The notes: a model not told the origin generated them from the letters alone. A DNA stretch of 64,000 nucleotides from Panorpa germanica (GCA_963678705.1 OY783204.1:23260759-23324758), one strand, 5' to 3'; positions 34,101-45,868 are shown, counted from the stretch's first letter. Made by a program: numbers and translations.

Positions 34101-34252
34101 TACCATCTTTATAATCAACCATTTCTTTTAGATATCCTAAGATTTCTGCTTGGTTAGATCGCATGAGGACTCTTCCTTACTATGAAGAAACAAACCAAGT
34201 TGGTTCGGATCAACTGGGACAAGTGTACCGCACAAAAACTGGACAAACTTAA
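31149..34252 (+). CDS. GSTe: GST-8: Epsilon-class glutathione S-transferase, five exons
   Basis: Exons 31149-31298, 33487-33545, 33625-33769, 33846-34039 and 34132-34252 give 222 residues. Candidate catalytic Ser14 in [61 protein letters not shown]. The C-domain has [19 protein letters not shown] and [17 protein letters not shown]; the tail is [18 protein letters not shown] and ends KTGQT. It has the longest coding intron of the cluster (intron 1, about 2.2 kb) because of a family-A MITE that itself contains another insertion. AATAAA is near 34344. Expected cytosolic detoxification GST, probably fully functional: all G-site positions are canonical. Confidence 0.97.
31511..32908 (+). mobile_element. 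MITE family A, split by a nested insertion
   Basis: It opens ATGGGCTTGTGTCCTCATTA and closes GGGACACAAACCCATT. The consensus stops at CATATAAGGA (31860) and resumes at ATTATTGAACATTGAGG (about 32825). The family sequence is therefore interrupted by about 960 bp. Confidence 0.8.
31864..32822 (+). mobile_element. Element with TTTACCCCCGTCGCAAGCGACG head, nested in MITE A
   Basis: TAGCTTTTACCCCCGTCGCA recurs in partial form at about 31946 and 32036 (TTTACCCCCGTCGCAAAG), i.e. about three irregular head units. A solo fragment is downstream of GST-3 at 10233-10252. The body is AT-rich with AAAATTTC and CCCC tracts and ends CACCTGGGACATTATAATA. It looks like a short retroposon or 5'-truncated non-LTR element; its class is unresolved. 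Confidence 0.55.
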
Positions 34253-34941
34253 TTATTTCTTGAAAATCCTTTGATGTATGTAATTGATTTATGTTCTCAA
34301 ATTATTTCTATTGTTTCATTTTATATATTTGTAAATCTTAGTGAATAAAATTTTCAATTTAATCATGTTTATAAATTATTTTCTACTACCCTTAGCTACT
34401 ATTAGCTTACCACAATCTAATTCTAAGTTCTATTTTCTACCTGGGCCACAAGTTACAATTAAGAAAAAAAAAATCAAATGTGTCTAGAAGTGTCTCTTAT
34501 TCTTTCTTATAATTTACCTAGACTAACCTAGACCTTACCTAATTACATAAAACACATGCTCGTTATACTAAATTTTTGTTAAGTGATTCAAAATTAATTA
34601 GTGAATTATTGAAATATTTAAAAATTTGTAAAATTGAATTAAAAATTATAAAAGATGTATAAAAATGTTTGATGGTGGCTATGACGAAAGAAAGTTAAGG
34701 CAAATAAATAAATAAATATAAAAAAAAAGAAAACCATGCTCGTTATTTATTTAAGTTACCATGCGTATCCGGAATCTAATCTTCTTCTTTTATCAGAAGG
34801 CTCTAAAATCCTTGTACATAAAATCATGTACAATTTTTAGATAAGGTGCAACATCAAAACACTTTAGTCGGTGCTATAATTACACTCTCAAGAAAAACTG
34901 TATACATTTTAGAACAGGTTCTAAAGCATATTTTAGAACCG

Positions 34942-35172
34942 GGGCCCGTATTCCTGAGTCTTGCGAATAATGATCGTGATCGAACAGATATGATTTTTAT
35001 GAGTGAAACATTTTACGAATCACTTTTAAAAGAGTATGTCTGAACTATAATAATAATTAATAATAACATTCAGGAATACCGTTTTAAAAGTAATTCATAA
35101 AATGTTTCACTCATAAAAATCATATCTGTTCGATCACGATCATTGTTCGCAAGACACAGGAACACGGGCCCA
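34942..35172. mobile_element. Long-armed fold-back element, family D
   Basis: GGGGCCCGTATTCCTGAGTC ... and its reverse complement ending GGAACACGGGCCC. The arms are about 105 bp around a TAATAATTAATAATAA loop. Same family as 7291-7538. Confidence 0.85.
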
Positions 35173-35593
35173 GGTATTAAAAAAATTCAGATTCAGGAAT
35201 ATGATTTCTTATAACATATACACTGTATTTCCGAAGAATGCTTTAACAAATTCACACTAAACTATATCTTTAAAAAAAATTAATAAATGGTTCTTAATTT
35301 TAATACGCATTTGTCTATTAAATTTTGTTTAAGTTAAATTAAATTAAGAAAATTTTTAACAGTGTATCTATATTTAACTCCTCCTCATTCCTCTTATTAA
35401 CATGATTACGTGAACTATAACTACTTGTGATAAAATTATTCAGACGTCTGACCCAATCCAAGTAAGTATTATTTACAAATTAATTACAACATAAAAAATA
35501 TAACCGTTTATGTAATAATGCAATGCAGAATAAGTATGTAGACCCGCTAATTTACTTACTACTATACTTAATTGTATGTATTGTATTGTAGAC

Positions 35594-36554
35594 CCGCTAA
35601 ACACAAAACGTAAACTCATGTATTATTTAACGTAATATTTTTTACCTAATGTTACGTTTTATTTTACTAATTCATTCATTTTAAATCTTTTACTAACATT
35701 AATATGAAACATGTTATTATGTAACATTATAAAAAAAGTATTATTTGATTTAAGATTTTATGTAAAACATATATAACATTAAATTAATATGTTAGTAAAA
35801 GATTGTTATTTACTAAACACAATTATGTCTATTTATGGTTTATCTAATATGCTTCGCTGTGGCTCAGTCTGAAAACACAGACAATCACAGACAATCAACT
35901 GGAAAGAAACGAAAGAAATGAATTCCATGTTCGAAAACACGCGCGTATTTGAATGCAACGTGTGTCAAAATTTCAAGTCAATCTACTTATCGAGTTTTAC
36001 AGACACAAGTATTAGCAGGCTGAATTTTTATAATATACTAGCTGTCCCGGCCACGCGTTGCTGTGACTTCTAGTCAACAGATGTCGCCATATGTCATCGT
36101 TTGGAGCTAACAGATAATTAATAGACAAATAGACAATAAATTGAGATGTAAGCTATCCTATCTTTCCAGGTGGATCAAACTGCACACGGTGTACAAATTT
36201 GATTAAAATCGGTTAAGTAGTTTAGGAGTCATTCGCGGACAAACAACGTGACACGAAATTTATATATATTAAGATAAAGATAACAAAAGTTGCCTGTTAT
36301 GTAAATAATGTTACCTAATATACAACGTTTTGTGACAAAATAAGTCTTTAAGACACATATAAAACTTTTTGTAAAAGCACCGTTTTAAGAATTATAAAGA
36401 TTAAATTTTCTTTTTAGATTAAATATTACAAGGTTTTGTTCAAGTATAATGTAAGGTAACATTCATGTTAATCTTCGGTAAGTAATGAAACGTAACGTTA
36501 GGTAAAACATACGTTACGTTAATTTATAGATGAGTTTACGTTTTGTGTTTGGAG
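35594..36554. mobile_element. Inverted-repeat element with ACAAAACGTAAACTCAT ends
   Basis: CTAAACACAAAACGTAAACTCATGTAT at the left matches the reverse complement of ATGAGTTTACGTTTTGTGTT at the right; the inner segments rich in GTAACGTT are also inverted. A related fragment near 24750-24840 has AAAACGTAACGTTGGATAAA. A retroposon tail (36036-36290) is probably nested inside. Confidence 0.55.
36036..36290 (+). mobile_element. Non-LTR retroposon/SINE 3' fragment
   Basis: It starts TATACTAGCTGTCCCGGCCA and contains AAATTTGATTAAAATCGGTT, AGTAGTTTAGGAGTCATTCG and GGACAAACAACGTGACACGA, ending in TATATATATTAAGATA. This word order is typical of widespread insect retroposon tails. No reading frame remains. 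Confidence 0.6.
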
Positions 36555-36767
36555 GTTTGTTTATATTTAGTCACAATATTAACAGTAAGGACTAAAGAGC
36601 ATGTGGTCGATCAGTTGGAGGACATCAGTTGGATCGAAAGCAAATCATTAATTAAGAGAGATGCATTTCTTTTGAGATAAAGACCACAGTGACCTTCATT
36701 TCCTTAAACCATCACTGCTAACTTAAGACTAGTATCTTTATTTCATTTCTATTATTTTTCAGTAAGT

Positions 36768-38550
36768 ATGGGACCTAAAACACCACTTATATACGGATTT
36801 TACGGAAGTCCAGCACTTCGATCTAATTTGATGACTGCAAAAGCTCTAGGAATTACTCTAGACTTTAAACATGTGAATCTTCGTAAAGGAGAACATCTTA
36901 AACCAGAATTTCTTAAGGTTTGAAATATAATAATAAAAATTGTTCATTTATTCTAAATATATTTATACGAAAATATTGAAATTTCTTATAGCTGAATCCT
37001 CAACATACCGTACCTGTATTGGATGATAATGGCTTTATTCTTTCGGACAGGTAAAGTTGCTAATTATTTAGATACGAGTATCTTAATGTTCTTTCTATAA
37101 AAATTCAATTTGTAAGAGGTTAGCGCACAGTGGCGCTTGAAAAACCAACATAAAAAGAATATTGTTTTTCATAATCGATAGACAATAGTACAAAGAATAT
37201 ATGGTGTAATTCGAATTAGAATCGGTTTAGCGGTTGTCAAGATATCATGGCGACAGTTCTAAGTAATTTCGAGATAAACGTTAAAGAAAAAAAATGACAA
37301 AAAAATAAGTAATCTTTTAAGCTAATAAATATAATAAAAGAAATCGATTTAATAAAAATCTCAGGGTGAGCTACCCCATAATTCTATTTAATGTAACTTT
37401 TTATTGTATTTTGAAATAATAAGTAAAAATTTACCTTTATTATTACAGCCACGCAATTAGTACATACCTTATAGGCGAATATGGACCCAGAGATTCTGAT
37501 TTGTATCCACTGGACAACAAGAAGCGTGCCATAATTGACCAAAGATTACATTTTAATGGAGACATTTTATTCCCTCGAATGGCAGCAATGGTTGTAAGTA
37601 AAATTTTCAATTAAAGTTGTTGTCTTATTGACTATTATTGAATAATTAAATGCTTCTACTCTATTTCGGATATCCCATCAACTAGAATATAGCCTAGGCA
37701 TAACTCCATATTTGTCACTAAATTACTTAATGCGGCAAATTGGCAGAAAAGCTGGCAAATAAACTGTTGTGTTCAATTTGGGTGCACTACTTCTGAATAT
37801 TTTGTTTAGCAGCATCCATTTTGATAATTCAAGCATCCATCTTGATAATATGGCGGTTAGAAACGGTTTTCTTGCAATAACTTCTTACCAATAGGTACTC
37901 AGATAAAAGTAGAAATTTTCAATCTGATAGAGGACTCAATTTCTTATCATTTGTGCATATAATATTTCTATGTAAATACATTTCTAAATTCAATTTTTCT
38001 AAATCTTGTACGAATCTAATACGATTCTAGTACGAATCCTATACGATTCTTGTCAACATTATTTATAGGGCAAATACAATCATATATTTATTATGGAACG
38101 CTGTGGTACATCGAAGTTGTCAATGATAAAAGTAGAAGTAGATTACAAAATACATTTTCCATTCAGGTGTCCTTACTATATGAAGGTCAGACATCAATTT
38201 CCCAAGAACTTTTAGCTAAAACAAACGAAGCATATGGTTTCCTAGAAGCCTTTCTGGGAAATGCATTGTGGTTTGCTGGAGAAAAGCCTACCTTAGCTGA
38301 TATATGCTTAGTTGGAAACATAAGCACAGCCCATGTATTAGCACCGATTGATATATCAAAGTAAGTACAACTTTGTTTTATATCAAATGAAACATAACCA
38401 AAAAATTAAAAGAGATCTTAACTATTGAACCATTTCAGATACCCAAATCTTTCAGCGTGGTATGACCGGTGCAAAACTCAATCTTGGTATGAAGCTAACC
38501 TCGCTGGACTTGAGGAATACACAACAATGGTTAACGAAATATTGGTTTAG
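36768..38550 (+). CDS. GSTe: GST-9: Epsilon-class glutathione S-transferase with altered WDS motif
   Basis: Exons 36768-36917, 36992-37050, 37449-37593, 38167-38360 and 38439-38550 give 219 residues. Candidate catalytic Ser14 in FYGSPALRSNLM. The G-site loop LNPQHTVPVLDDNG is normal, but the Trp before DSHAI is Ser (FILSDSHAI). HFNGDILFPRM replaces [11 protein letters not shown]. Exon 4 starts VSLLYEGQ and has WFAGEKPTLADICLVGNIST; the tail is SWYEANLAGLEEY. These link it to GST-10 to -13, yet its exon 3 is 145 nt as in GST-2 to -8, so it is intermediate between the sub-clusters. The exon 1 donor is GTTTGA. Acceptor CAG lies five bases before the ATG. AATAAA is near 38572. Expected cytosolic GST; the Trp loss may change stability of the N-domain. 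Confidence 0.95.
38005..38054. repeat. Short imperfect tandem repeat in GST-9 intron 3
   Basis: Four alternating units of TACGAATC(T/C)(A/T)A and TACGATTCT(A/T)G lie just before the in-frame readthrough into exon 4. The strands are partly palindromic (GAATC/GATTC). Confidence 0.6.
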
Positions 38551-39326
38551 AAATAATACTATGTAATATATAAATAAATAATTACATATAATACAGTAAA
38601 TTTGTAATGCATTTGTTATTTACTTAATATACCCACAAACAGAATTGTGCCGCCTTAAACGTAGTTGTTCAATGACAGTCTATGTACAATGAGATATTTG
38701 AAAGAACTTATAAAATGTCAAAACAAAGATTTAGGTATACAAGTTTATAGCTTATTATATTTCATTTCATCTTTATGGGTTATTTATATTTAACGTCCAA
38801 CAAAGGATGAGCTACTTCATCCCTGCTGGACCTCACCACGGCTAAATATTGATCATTTACACCGGCTAAGGCATTTACGATTTATATTTGAGTTCAACTT
38901 TGGTAGTAACTCAGTCTTCAGTTTCTGATCATCGAGAAATAGAAGTAGTTGTTATCATCGTCAACATATATAATACTTAAATATTAATTTCATTTATATA
39001 ACATTTTATCAATATGTAATATATAAGATAATATTCATGTTTTATATTTAGCGGCATCTAATTTGTTTGTTCTTTAATTTGAATTATTTAGAGATCTTAA
39101 AAACATTAGATAGAATAGATTATCGCTATTGTGGTCATGTTAAATTAATTAAAACTATATACTATTCAAAATCGACTTATCGATTTTTAACAAGATATAA
39201 ATTAGTCATAAGAATCAGGTGATTGTAAGATGAATTGCATTACTTATCAATTAGATAACAGTGATTTGTTGTTAGGTACGGATTTGTTCTAGAAGCTCAA
39301 TTACCAAACGATAAATATTTCAAAGA
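38551..39326. other. GST-9 3' flank, no gene seen
   Basis: AT-rich sequence up to a MITE. No GST remnant, RNA gene or recognisable transposon end was found. Confidence 0.35.
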
Positions 39327-39963
39327 ATGGGCTTGTGTCCTCATTTTTTAGTGGTCGATTTTTCAATTGTTGATTGAAAATGATGTTAATAAATGTGTAT
39401 TGGCGTGTCTATTTTATTAAATATCTAAATATTGACGGAGATATAGCAATTAAAAGTTTGAATTGTGGTTTTAGCGCTAGAAATGGTCGGCCATATTTGT
39501 ATGAGGTGAAATGCATTTTAACGTCAGTTACTTGTTGAGTAGGTCAGTGCTGTAGTAATGTTTTGTAGCTGTTGGTAGTCAAATAATCAAGTCAAGTCAA
39601 AGAATAATAAGTTTTTATTTTAATTAACCCTGCTAAGGCAGACATAATATTGAAATTTTATTGTTCCTTGAAATAGCTGTAAATAATATTTGATATTTTG
39701 ATATATAAATACATATAGCAGAGATTTCTGAGCTGTAAGGTTGGTAACCTTACACAAGGATTGTGATGTCACATGCACTTGGAATGTGTACAACGTTGAA
39801 TCCCTTTAATAGTTAAAGAGACAAAATGACTTTTTTAATTGTTAATATCTCTTAACATATAAGGAGTTATTAAAAAATAATTGGACATTTGAGGTTCTAG
39901 TAACCCACTTTATCAATATACATTATACTTTTATAGAAATTAAGACATAGGACACAAGCCCAA
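39327..39963 (+). mobile_element. MITE family A, full length (reference copy)
   Basis: About 637 bp with terminal inverted repeats TGGGCTTGTGTCCT / AGGACACAAGCCCA. Diagnostic interior words: AGTGGTCGATTTTTCAATTG, GTGTATTGGCGTGTC, TTTTAGCGCTAGAAATGGTC, TGACATCACAATC-like and TATCAATATA. No transposase. The target-site duplication is unclear. Confidence 0.9.
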
Positions 39964-40735
39964 TATAGTGCGCCTAGAATGTAGTTACCACTCTAACACA
40001 TAATAAATTTATTTGTATTAAAAAATCATGACAAGAGTAAATTTGAAAATAAATATAAAACACAGTAAAAGTTCATAATTATCGTAATCAACTAGTTAAG
40101 ACAGTTATATAAAATGTGTTAATATTAACACTGATAAGGTTTATTATCAGGAAATCAGCTGTGTTAAGGTGCAGACACACATGCTACTATATAGAACGAA
40201 AGCTTGCTATTCTTAGAAAAATTCTACTTACTAGCATATGCATAAAGTTCGTGCTATTAGCGGCTATAGGTAATATTACACAAAAACAATTTAATTACCA
40301 AAAATGTTTTAAATCGCTCAAGCATATTATACAAAACAACGCTAGAGTACATAACCTGAAAACTTAGCCCTAATGCCTTTCGAATATTCGCGGTTACTCA
40401 TGCACCGATTAACTGCGCAAGCGACGTTGCCAAATCTTAGATCGTGTTTTGAACAGCGAAAGTGACGAGCGATTGCGATGATATTTTTGATAAAAATATC
40501 AATTATTTTTGTTATTTCTTCGGAAACATACTATTTTTATTATTTTAATCGCAAGCTTGATGTTTTCTGAACCATATTCAATTGAAATATTAATTTTCTC
40601 CATTAGATACATACATGAAATTTTCAAGGTAATGAATTTTTTAAAACTAATTATTTCCTTAGGAGGTTCGGAAACTTACCCTTATTTTTTTATTATTTAT
40701 TGACTATCGTAAAACAAATTTACAAAGTTTCAGTT
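39964..40735. other. Upstream region of GST-10, no gene recognised
   Basis: Two AT-rich plus-strand frames (64 and 83 codons) show no domain. CTGCGCAAGCGAC near 40412 is a small GC-richer spot. Regulatory content is unknown. Confidence 0.35.
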
Positions 40736-40827
40736 TATATAAAACAGATTATTTGAAGTACTCATTAGTCGTCGTGATCTATTTGAAAGAAACCAGTGGA
40801 CTGGACTGCACACTCCAATTAAAACAA
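40736..40827 (+). promoter_or_regulatory. GST-10 core promoter and non-coding first exon (module P)
   Basis: TATATAAAA at 40736-40744, initiator-like CATTAGTC with the A about 29 nt downstream, then GAAAGAAACCAGTGG and CTGCACACTCCAATTAAAAC before the donor GTAAGT. The acceptor TTTTTAG is at 41725-41731, six nt before the ATG. The same order of motifs, with the same spacing, precedes GST-11 and GST-12; three independent copies make a real first exon likely. Confidence 0.75.
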
Positions 40828-41224
40828 GTAAGTAACTGTTCTTCGTTATCAAAAAATTTCTAATAAAAATTTACACAAAATGAAATTTAGTAGAAAATAG
40901 CTTATTTTTATTAGAATTGGTTGAATATTAGCGTATACTTGTAACATAACATTTTTTATTTTTTAGGTAACTATAGTTTAGTTTAGTAAACTTTCAAAAA
41001 CAGATGGCAAAACAATTTTTATGTAAATTATTAATTTAAATTATTCACATATTATTTATTTATGTAACAAATACATAACTAATAACTCTGTTATCGGGTA
41101 TAGTTCACGTAAGAAATAACTGATAAGGCTAACTGATTAACCTATATAATAAATGGTTCGATTATTATGTATTTTGCAATAAGAAAAAATGATGATCACT
41201 GAAAAGATGCATTTCTTATATTAT

Positions 41225-41583
41225 CAGAAGCGTAACTACCGCCGTATCAATGATACGGGGGCCCCAGGCTATAGGGGCCCCAAACGTGTGGAAACAAAAA
41301 TTCGTTTTTTTTTCTTCACTATTTGAAATCATTAATCCTGTTTCTTAAACTCTTTAGCATGAAATTATTTTTTGAATAGATTGAGCGAAATAAGAAATTA
41401 ATTAATTGTTTTACTAGCTTAGTTCCTAGGAGTATTAATTGTAAGTAAAAACGTACAAACAATATATAGTTATTTTAATTCAATGCGCGCGCTTTTGTTT
41501 CTTTTGTGAAAAATTTTACCCATCATTTGGGCCCCCCAACAAATTTTGATACAGAGCCTTGTCTAAGACAAGCTACGCCACTG
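41225..41583. mobile_element. hAT-like MITE, family E, longer copy
   Basis: CAGAAGCGTAACTACCGCCG to AGCTACGCCACTG. It shares GTATCAATGATACGGGGGCC and CATCATTTGGGCCCCCCAAC with 29948-30104. It lies in the GST-10 leader intron. Confidence 0.7.
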
Positions 41584-41737
41584 TATATTATATTATTAGA
41601 TTACGCAAAAAATAGGTCACAATATGTTGTATATTAGGTTACGTAACTGGTACAGTGTTTAGAGTGTTATATCTCAAACAACAAATTATAAAATAAAATT
41701 ATTTAATAATGGTTTAAAAATTTATTTTTAGAAAAAC

Positions 41738-43571
41738 ATGGCCCCTAAAAATATTATATTATACGGAATTAACGGAAGTCCAGCTGTCCGGTCAACTTTG
41801 ATGGCGACAAAAGCTTTAGACGTTCCTGTTGAATTTAAAGTAGTGAATTTATTGGTTGGTGAACACAAAACACCAGAATTTTTAAAGGTTGGTATATATC
41901 AAATACTCGTAATCTATAAAAAGCATTTATATAGCAGCTATGTAAAATTTAGGTTATGAAAATTTGTTGTATATTTGCAGATGAACCCACAGCACACATT
42001 GCCAACTTTAGACGACAATGGTTTCATCATTTGGGACAGGTAGAATTCAAGAAATAAAATCCATTCTAAAGAAAATTTTGTATTTTAAATACATTTTGTC
42101 GTTATTGTTACAGCCATGCAATTAACAGCTACTTAGCAAACGCCTACGTAAAGGACTCCCAGTTCTACCCTGTAAATCCTAAAACACGAGCCCTGATTGA
42201 CCAAAGACTGCATTTTGATAACGGAGTTTTATTCTCACGTCTAATACCCATTATTGTAAGTACAGAAATACATACTTCAAATACAGAGAACAATTATTCA
42301 TGGGCGACTTATGCTTAAAAATTTGATGGTGAATTTTATTTTATTCGTTTCTATATATACATTATAAAAGAAGTAACTTGTTTTAAGTATAAGTCACCGC
42401 CGATCTCTCGTAATTTGTACTATATCCTATTTTATTTAATAGTATACTTATATATACTTATTTTTTTTTTTTTAGGTATCAGTTTTATACGGCGGAGCCA
42501 AAACCGTAGATCCAGAACTGGCAACAAAAGCTATTGAAGCATACGACTTCTTAGAGGCATTCCTTGCTAATTCTAATTGGTTTGTTGGAGATAAGCCTAC
42601 CCTTGCTGATATCAGTTTGGTTGCAAATGTTAGCACTGGAAATATTTTTGTTCCTGTTGAACAATCGAAGTAAGAACATTTTTGAAATTTAATTTTTGTC
42701 TTCCAATTATTAAAAAAACATAATCAGGGAAATTTGGGTAGGCAACAATTTTGTTTAGCAAAACCCACCCTCCCCCCCTTCATTTAATGAAGAGGTATAC
42801 GACGATAAATAAATGGGCTTGTGTCCTATGTCTTAATTTCTATAAAAGCGTACTATATATTGATAAAGTGGGTTACTAGAACCTCAAATGTTCAATTATT
42901 TTTTAATAGCTCCTTATATGTTAAGAGATATTAATAATTAAAAAAGTCATTTTGTCTCTTTAATTATTAAAGGGATTCAACGTTGTACACATTCCAAATG
43001 CATGTCACATCACAACCACTGCCAACCTTACAGCTCATAAATCTCTGCTATATGTATTTATATATCAAAATATTATTTACAGCTATTTCAAGGAACAATA
43101 AAATTTCAATATTATGTCTGCCTTAGCAGGGTTAAATAAAATAAAAACTTATTATTCTTTGACTTGACTTGATTATTTGACTACCAACAGCTACAAAACA
43201 TTACCAGAACACTGACCTACTCAACAAATAACTGACGTTAAAATGCATTTCACGTCATACAAATATGGCCGACCATTTCTAGCGCTAAAACTACAATTCA
43301 AACTTTTAATTGCTATATCTCCGTCAATATTTAGATATCTAATAAAATAGACACGCCAATACACATTTATTAACATCAATTCAATAAACAATTGAAAAAT
43401 CGACCACTAAAAAATGAAGACACAAGCCCATTATTAAATTTGTCTTTGCTTTCTTCCAGACACCCTAAACTCGCTGCATGGTTTGAACGTTGCAAGGGAG
43501 AATCCTGGTACCAAGCTAATGTGGAAGGACTAGAATTGTTCACAGGTTTCGCTAAATCAAAAATGGCTTAA
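41738..43571 (+). CDS. GSTe: GST-10: Epsilon-class glutathione S-transferase, five exons
   Basis: Exons 41738-41887, 41981-42039, 42114-42255, 42476-42669 and 43460-43571 give 218 residues. Candidate catalytic Ser14 in INGSPAVRSTLMATKAL: SPA rather than SPP, the mark of the right-hand sub-cluster. MNPQHTLPTLDDNG; WDSHAINSYLANAYVKDSQ, where exon 3 is one codon shorter than in GST-2 to -9. HFDNGVLFSRL; exon 4 VSVLYGGAKTVDPEL and WFVGDKPTLADISLVANVST; the tail is SWYQANVEGLELF ending KSKMA. Intron 3 holds a truncated family-B MITE and intron 4 a full-length family-A MITE, both tolerated by splicing. AATAAA near 43591 and 43624. Expected cytosolic detoxification GST. Confidence 0.97.
42303..42425. 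mobile_element. MITE family B, internally deleted, in GST-10 intron 3
   Basis: GGGCGACTTATGCTTAAAA at the left and TAAGTCACCGCCGATCTCTC followed by GTAATTTGTACTATAT at the right; about 90 bp of the interior is missing. Confidence 0.7.
42813..43431 (-). mobile_element. MITE family A, full length, in GST-10 intron 4
   Basis: ATGGGCTTGTGTCCTATGTC at one end, AAGACACAAGCCCAT at the other, antisense to the copies at 39327 and 61231. It makes up most of a 790-bp intron. The acceptor TTCTTCCAG is outside the element. Confidence 0.9.
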
Positions 43572-43700
43572 TTTAAATTATTGTAAATTAAATAAATATA
43601 TATCTTTTTTATTTTTAAGCAAACAATAAAAACCCAGATAAACAAATTTGTTTTTTTTCTTGTTGAATTTGTAAGGTTATGTAACAAATATATCTATTAA

Positions 43701-43820
43701 TATTGAATGTTATCTTATCGCATGCATGTTTGAAGTAACGATGATTTTACGATTTTTATCCGAGACCTTGTATTTAACATTTATCATACAAAAATAATGA
43801 GTTTCATAAATTCACTATCT
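43701..43820. promoter_or_regulatory. Conserved non-coding block downstream of GST-10 (copy 1)
   Basis: TATTGAATGTTATCTTATCG, GTAACGATGATTTTACGATT, TTTATCCGAGACCTTGTATT and TAATGAGTTTCATAAATTCA are found again at 49989-50104 and, with more change, at 58023-58177. Each copy follows the 3' end of one GST and precedes the promoter of the next. The sequences beyond the block are much less alike. Possible enhancer, boundary or 3'-processing element; function unknown. Confidence 0.55.
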
Positions 43821-44068
43821 GTCACAGTTGTAGGATCTTGAACCTAACGAAATTGGATGCAATCTTTGGTTAATATTTGCAAACATTTACAGATTATTTT
43901 GCAACGAATACAGCGAATATTATTGGCTGTCAAGAGTAAGATAATAAAGAGTATGCAATATATGTCGTCGTAGAGGCCCGAAGTCTTACGAAGACTTTTG
44001 CACGTTTCAATAACCTACAATAGATTTAGATATTTAAATCAAAAAAGAAAACACAAACTGAATGTGTT

Positions 44069-45330
44069 AAGTATCATTCCCACTCACTGATTTAATTTTA
44101 TTTTGTATTTAATTTAAATTGTTTAGCATATGGCAATACGCGTAGTTTACAGTATATTCACAGTACAATTTTTAATTTAATTAGTTTTTTTTAGAACCTT
44201 ACAAGGTCCAATGTTTTAAATTAAGAAAAACTATATTATATTATAACCTCCAAAATGTGACAATCTGTCAAAATGCGGTAGGATTTATATTTAAAAGAAG
44301 TTCAATGTCAGTTTATCAAAAATAAAGAAATAAAAACAATTTCTATTGGTAATTGTTATTAAAAACAGCTATTTTCATTATTCCACATTCAATTTTGTCC
44401 AACCCAGTAAACAATTTGGTGAAGTTCGAGTCACTCGTACAATTCTATTCTAACGCTTTACAAGTTCTCTACCTGTCACAGATTTTGTGTTAGTTTTTCA
44501 TAATAATATTCTTTCTTTTTCCAACATCATTCATATTTTTTTTAAGTTCACTTTCATCTCATTTATTCCAAAGTGAGAGAAAAACGAGATGCGGTTAGAC
44601 AAGTAAAATATATTTTTCACCGTTACACTTGTATACTTGTATAGTATTTTGTTCAGTACAGTATGCTTAAAGTATATGCTATCCTTTTTCAACAAATATT
44701 TCTTTAATGGTAATAGACAGACGCTATCTCCCTCAATCCCCGAATATAATGTATATAAACGAAGATAGAATCTAGCGATGGTAAGACAGAGGTTTTAAAC
44801 CTAACGCAGACCTGCCGATCGTGGATTTTTGAATCACCAAAACAATGTAAAAATCTAATATAACGAGTATTGTTGAAGATGAATAATATTCATTAAAAAA
44901 ATCATGATCCGTACTAAAGATTACATCTATTTATTTCTTCATTTTATACCCCTGCTAGTGTCAAGTTTATAACTCCGGTCATAAATCATAAACCGACTCC
45001 GCTTTTAATTCAACAGTGAACCGTCGTTGCGATCTCTGTAGCTCATAAAAAGGGCCTTTCCTATGAACGACTGAATAGAAAACGAACGCATTCCAGACAA
45101 AAAACTCATGATATGTAATAGAAATTAAGTAGAATTTACTCCAAAATGTTTACTGGGAACTGTAGAACTGTCAAAATTTATATTACTAACAACACATGCG
45201 CGCCAACTAAATTAACTAAACTCAAATTAAAACATGATTGTGATAAGAAATGAAACCTGAAATCTGGATTAAAATATTAAATAAAAACAGTAAATTTAAC
45301 ATCAAAACAGTGAGTTGGAATGAGTCTTTA
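44069..45330. mobile_element. Inverted-repeat element, family F, interrupted
   Basis: AAGTATCATTCCCACTCACTG to CAGTGAGTTGGAATGAGTCT; both halves match 8078-8620, including TATGGCAATACGCGTAGT and AACCTTACAAGGTCCAATG. The element at 44403-45157 splits it after ATTTTGTCCAA. Confidence 0.8.
44403..45157. mobile_element. CCCAGTAAACA element, long form, nested in family F
   Basis: Begins CCCAGTAAACAATTTGGTGA, ends CCAAAATGTTTACTGGG. Its interior matches 13660-14503 (GAGATGCGGTTAGACAAGTA, CCTAACGCAGACCTGCCGAT). Comparison with the empty family-F site near 8445 proves insertion after the host element was in place. Confidence 0.85.
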
Positions 45331-45776
45331 CTGTACAATTTCATGGTAATTTATGTTAATGTTGTCAAACACTGAAAATAACAATTACGCATACAAATAG
45401 TTTTTATTCCTGACATAACAAACATTAGCCACGCCTAAACACACATCTGCCCGCACTACAATCCCCATATGCCGAGACCACACATGCGTGCTAGTGTTCA
45501 AGGTCACAAAGAAAATATTCGTGCTCACATACGCGAACACAAAATATTTCTTCCTACTAGCGGTAACACTCACGGTTTGTATACGTATATTCGCGTTAAC
45601 CATTCGTCCCAGCATGAGATAATAGTGACCATTTTGACTTTGTCCTCAATGTCAATGACATAACCCTCTTCATTGACACACGCGTAATATTATTTTCAAT
45701 TATAAAAACAGATTAGGTTTGTTATCATTACATCACCAGTGTTAGTGTTAGTGAGAGTGGTTCGCTAGATCATCGA

Positions 45777-45868
45777 TATATAAAAAAAAGTATTTAAAGT
45801 ACCATCAGTCTGTAGTGGTTTGTTTGAAAGAAACCAGTGTTTTGAACTGCACACTCAATTTAAAAACG
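45777..45868 (+). promoter_or_regulatory. GST-11 core promoter and non-coding first exon (module P)
   Basis: TATATAAAAA, then initiator ATCAGTCTG with A+1 30 nt downstream, then GAAAGAAACCAGTGTTTTGA and ACTGCACACTCAATTTAAA, then donor GTGAGT. Acceptor TTTTTAG at 47978-47984. The leader intron is about 2.1 kb and carries a non-LTR retrotransposon fragment. Confidence 0.75.
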
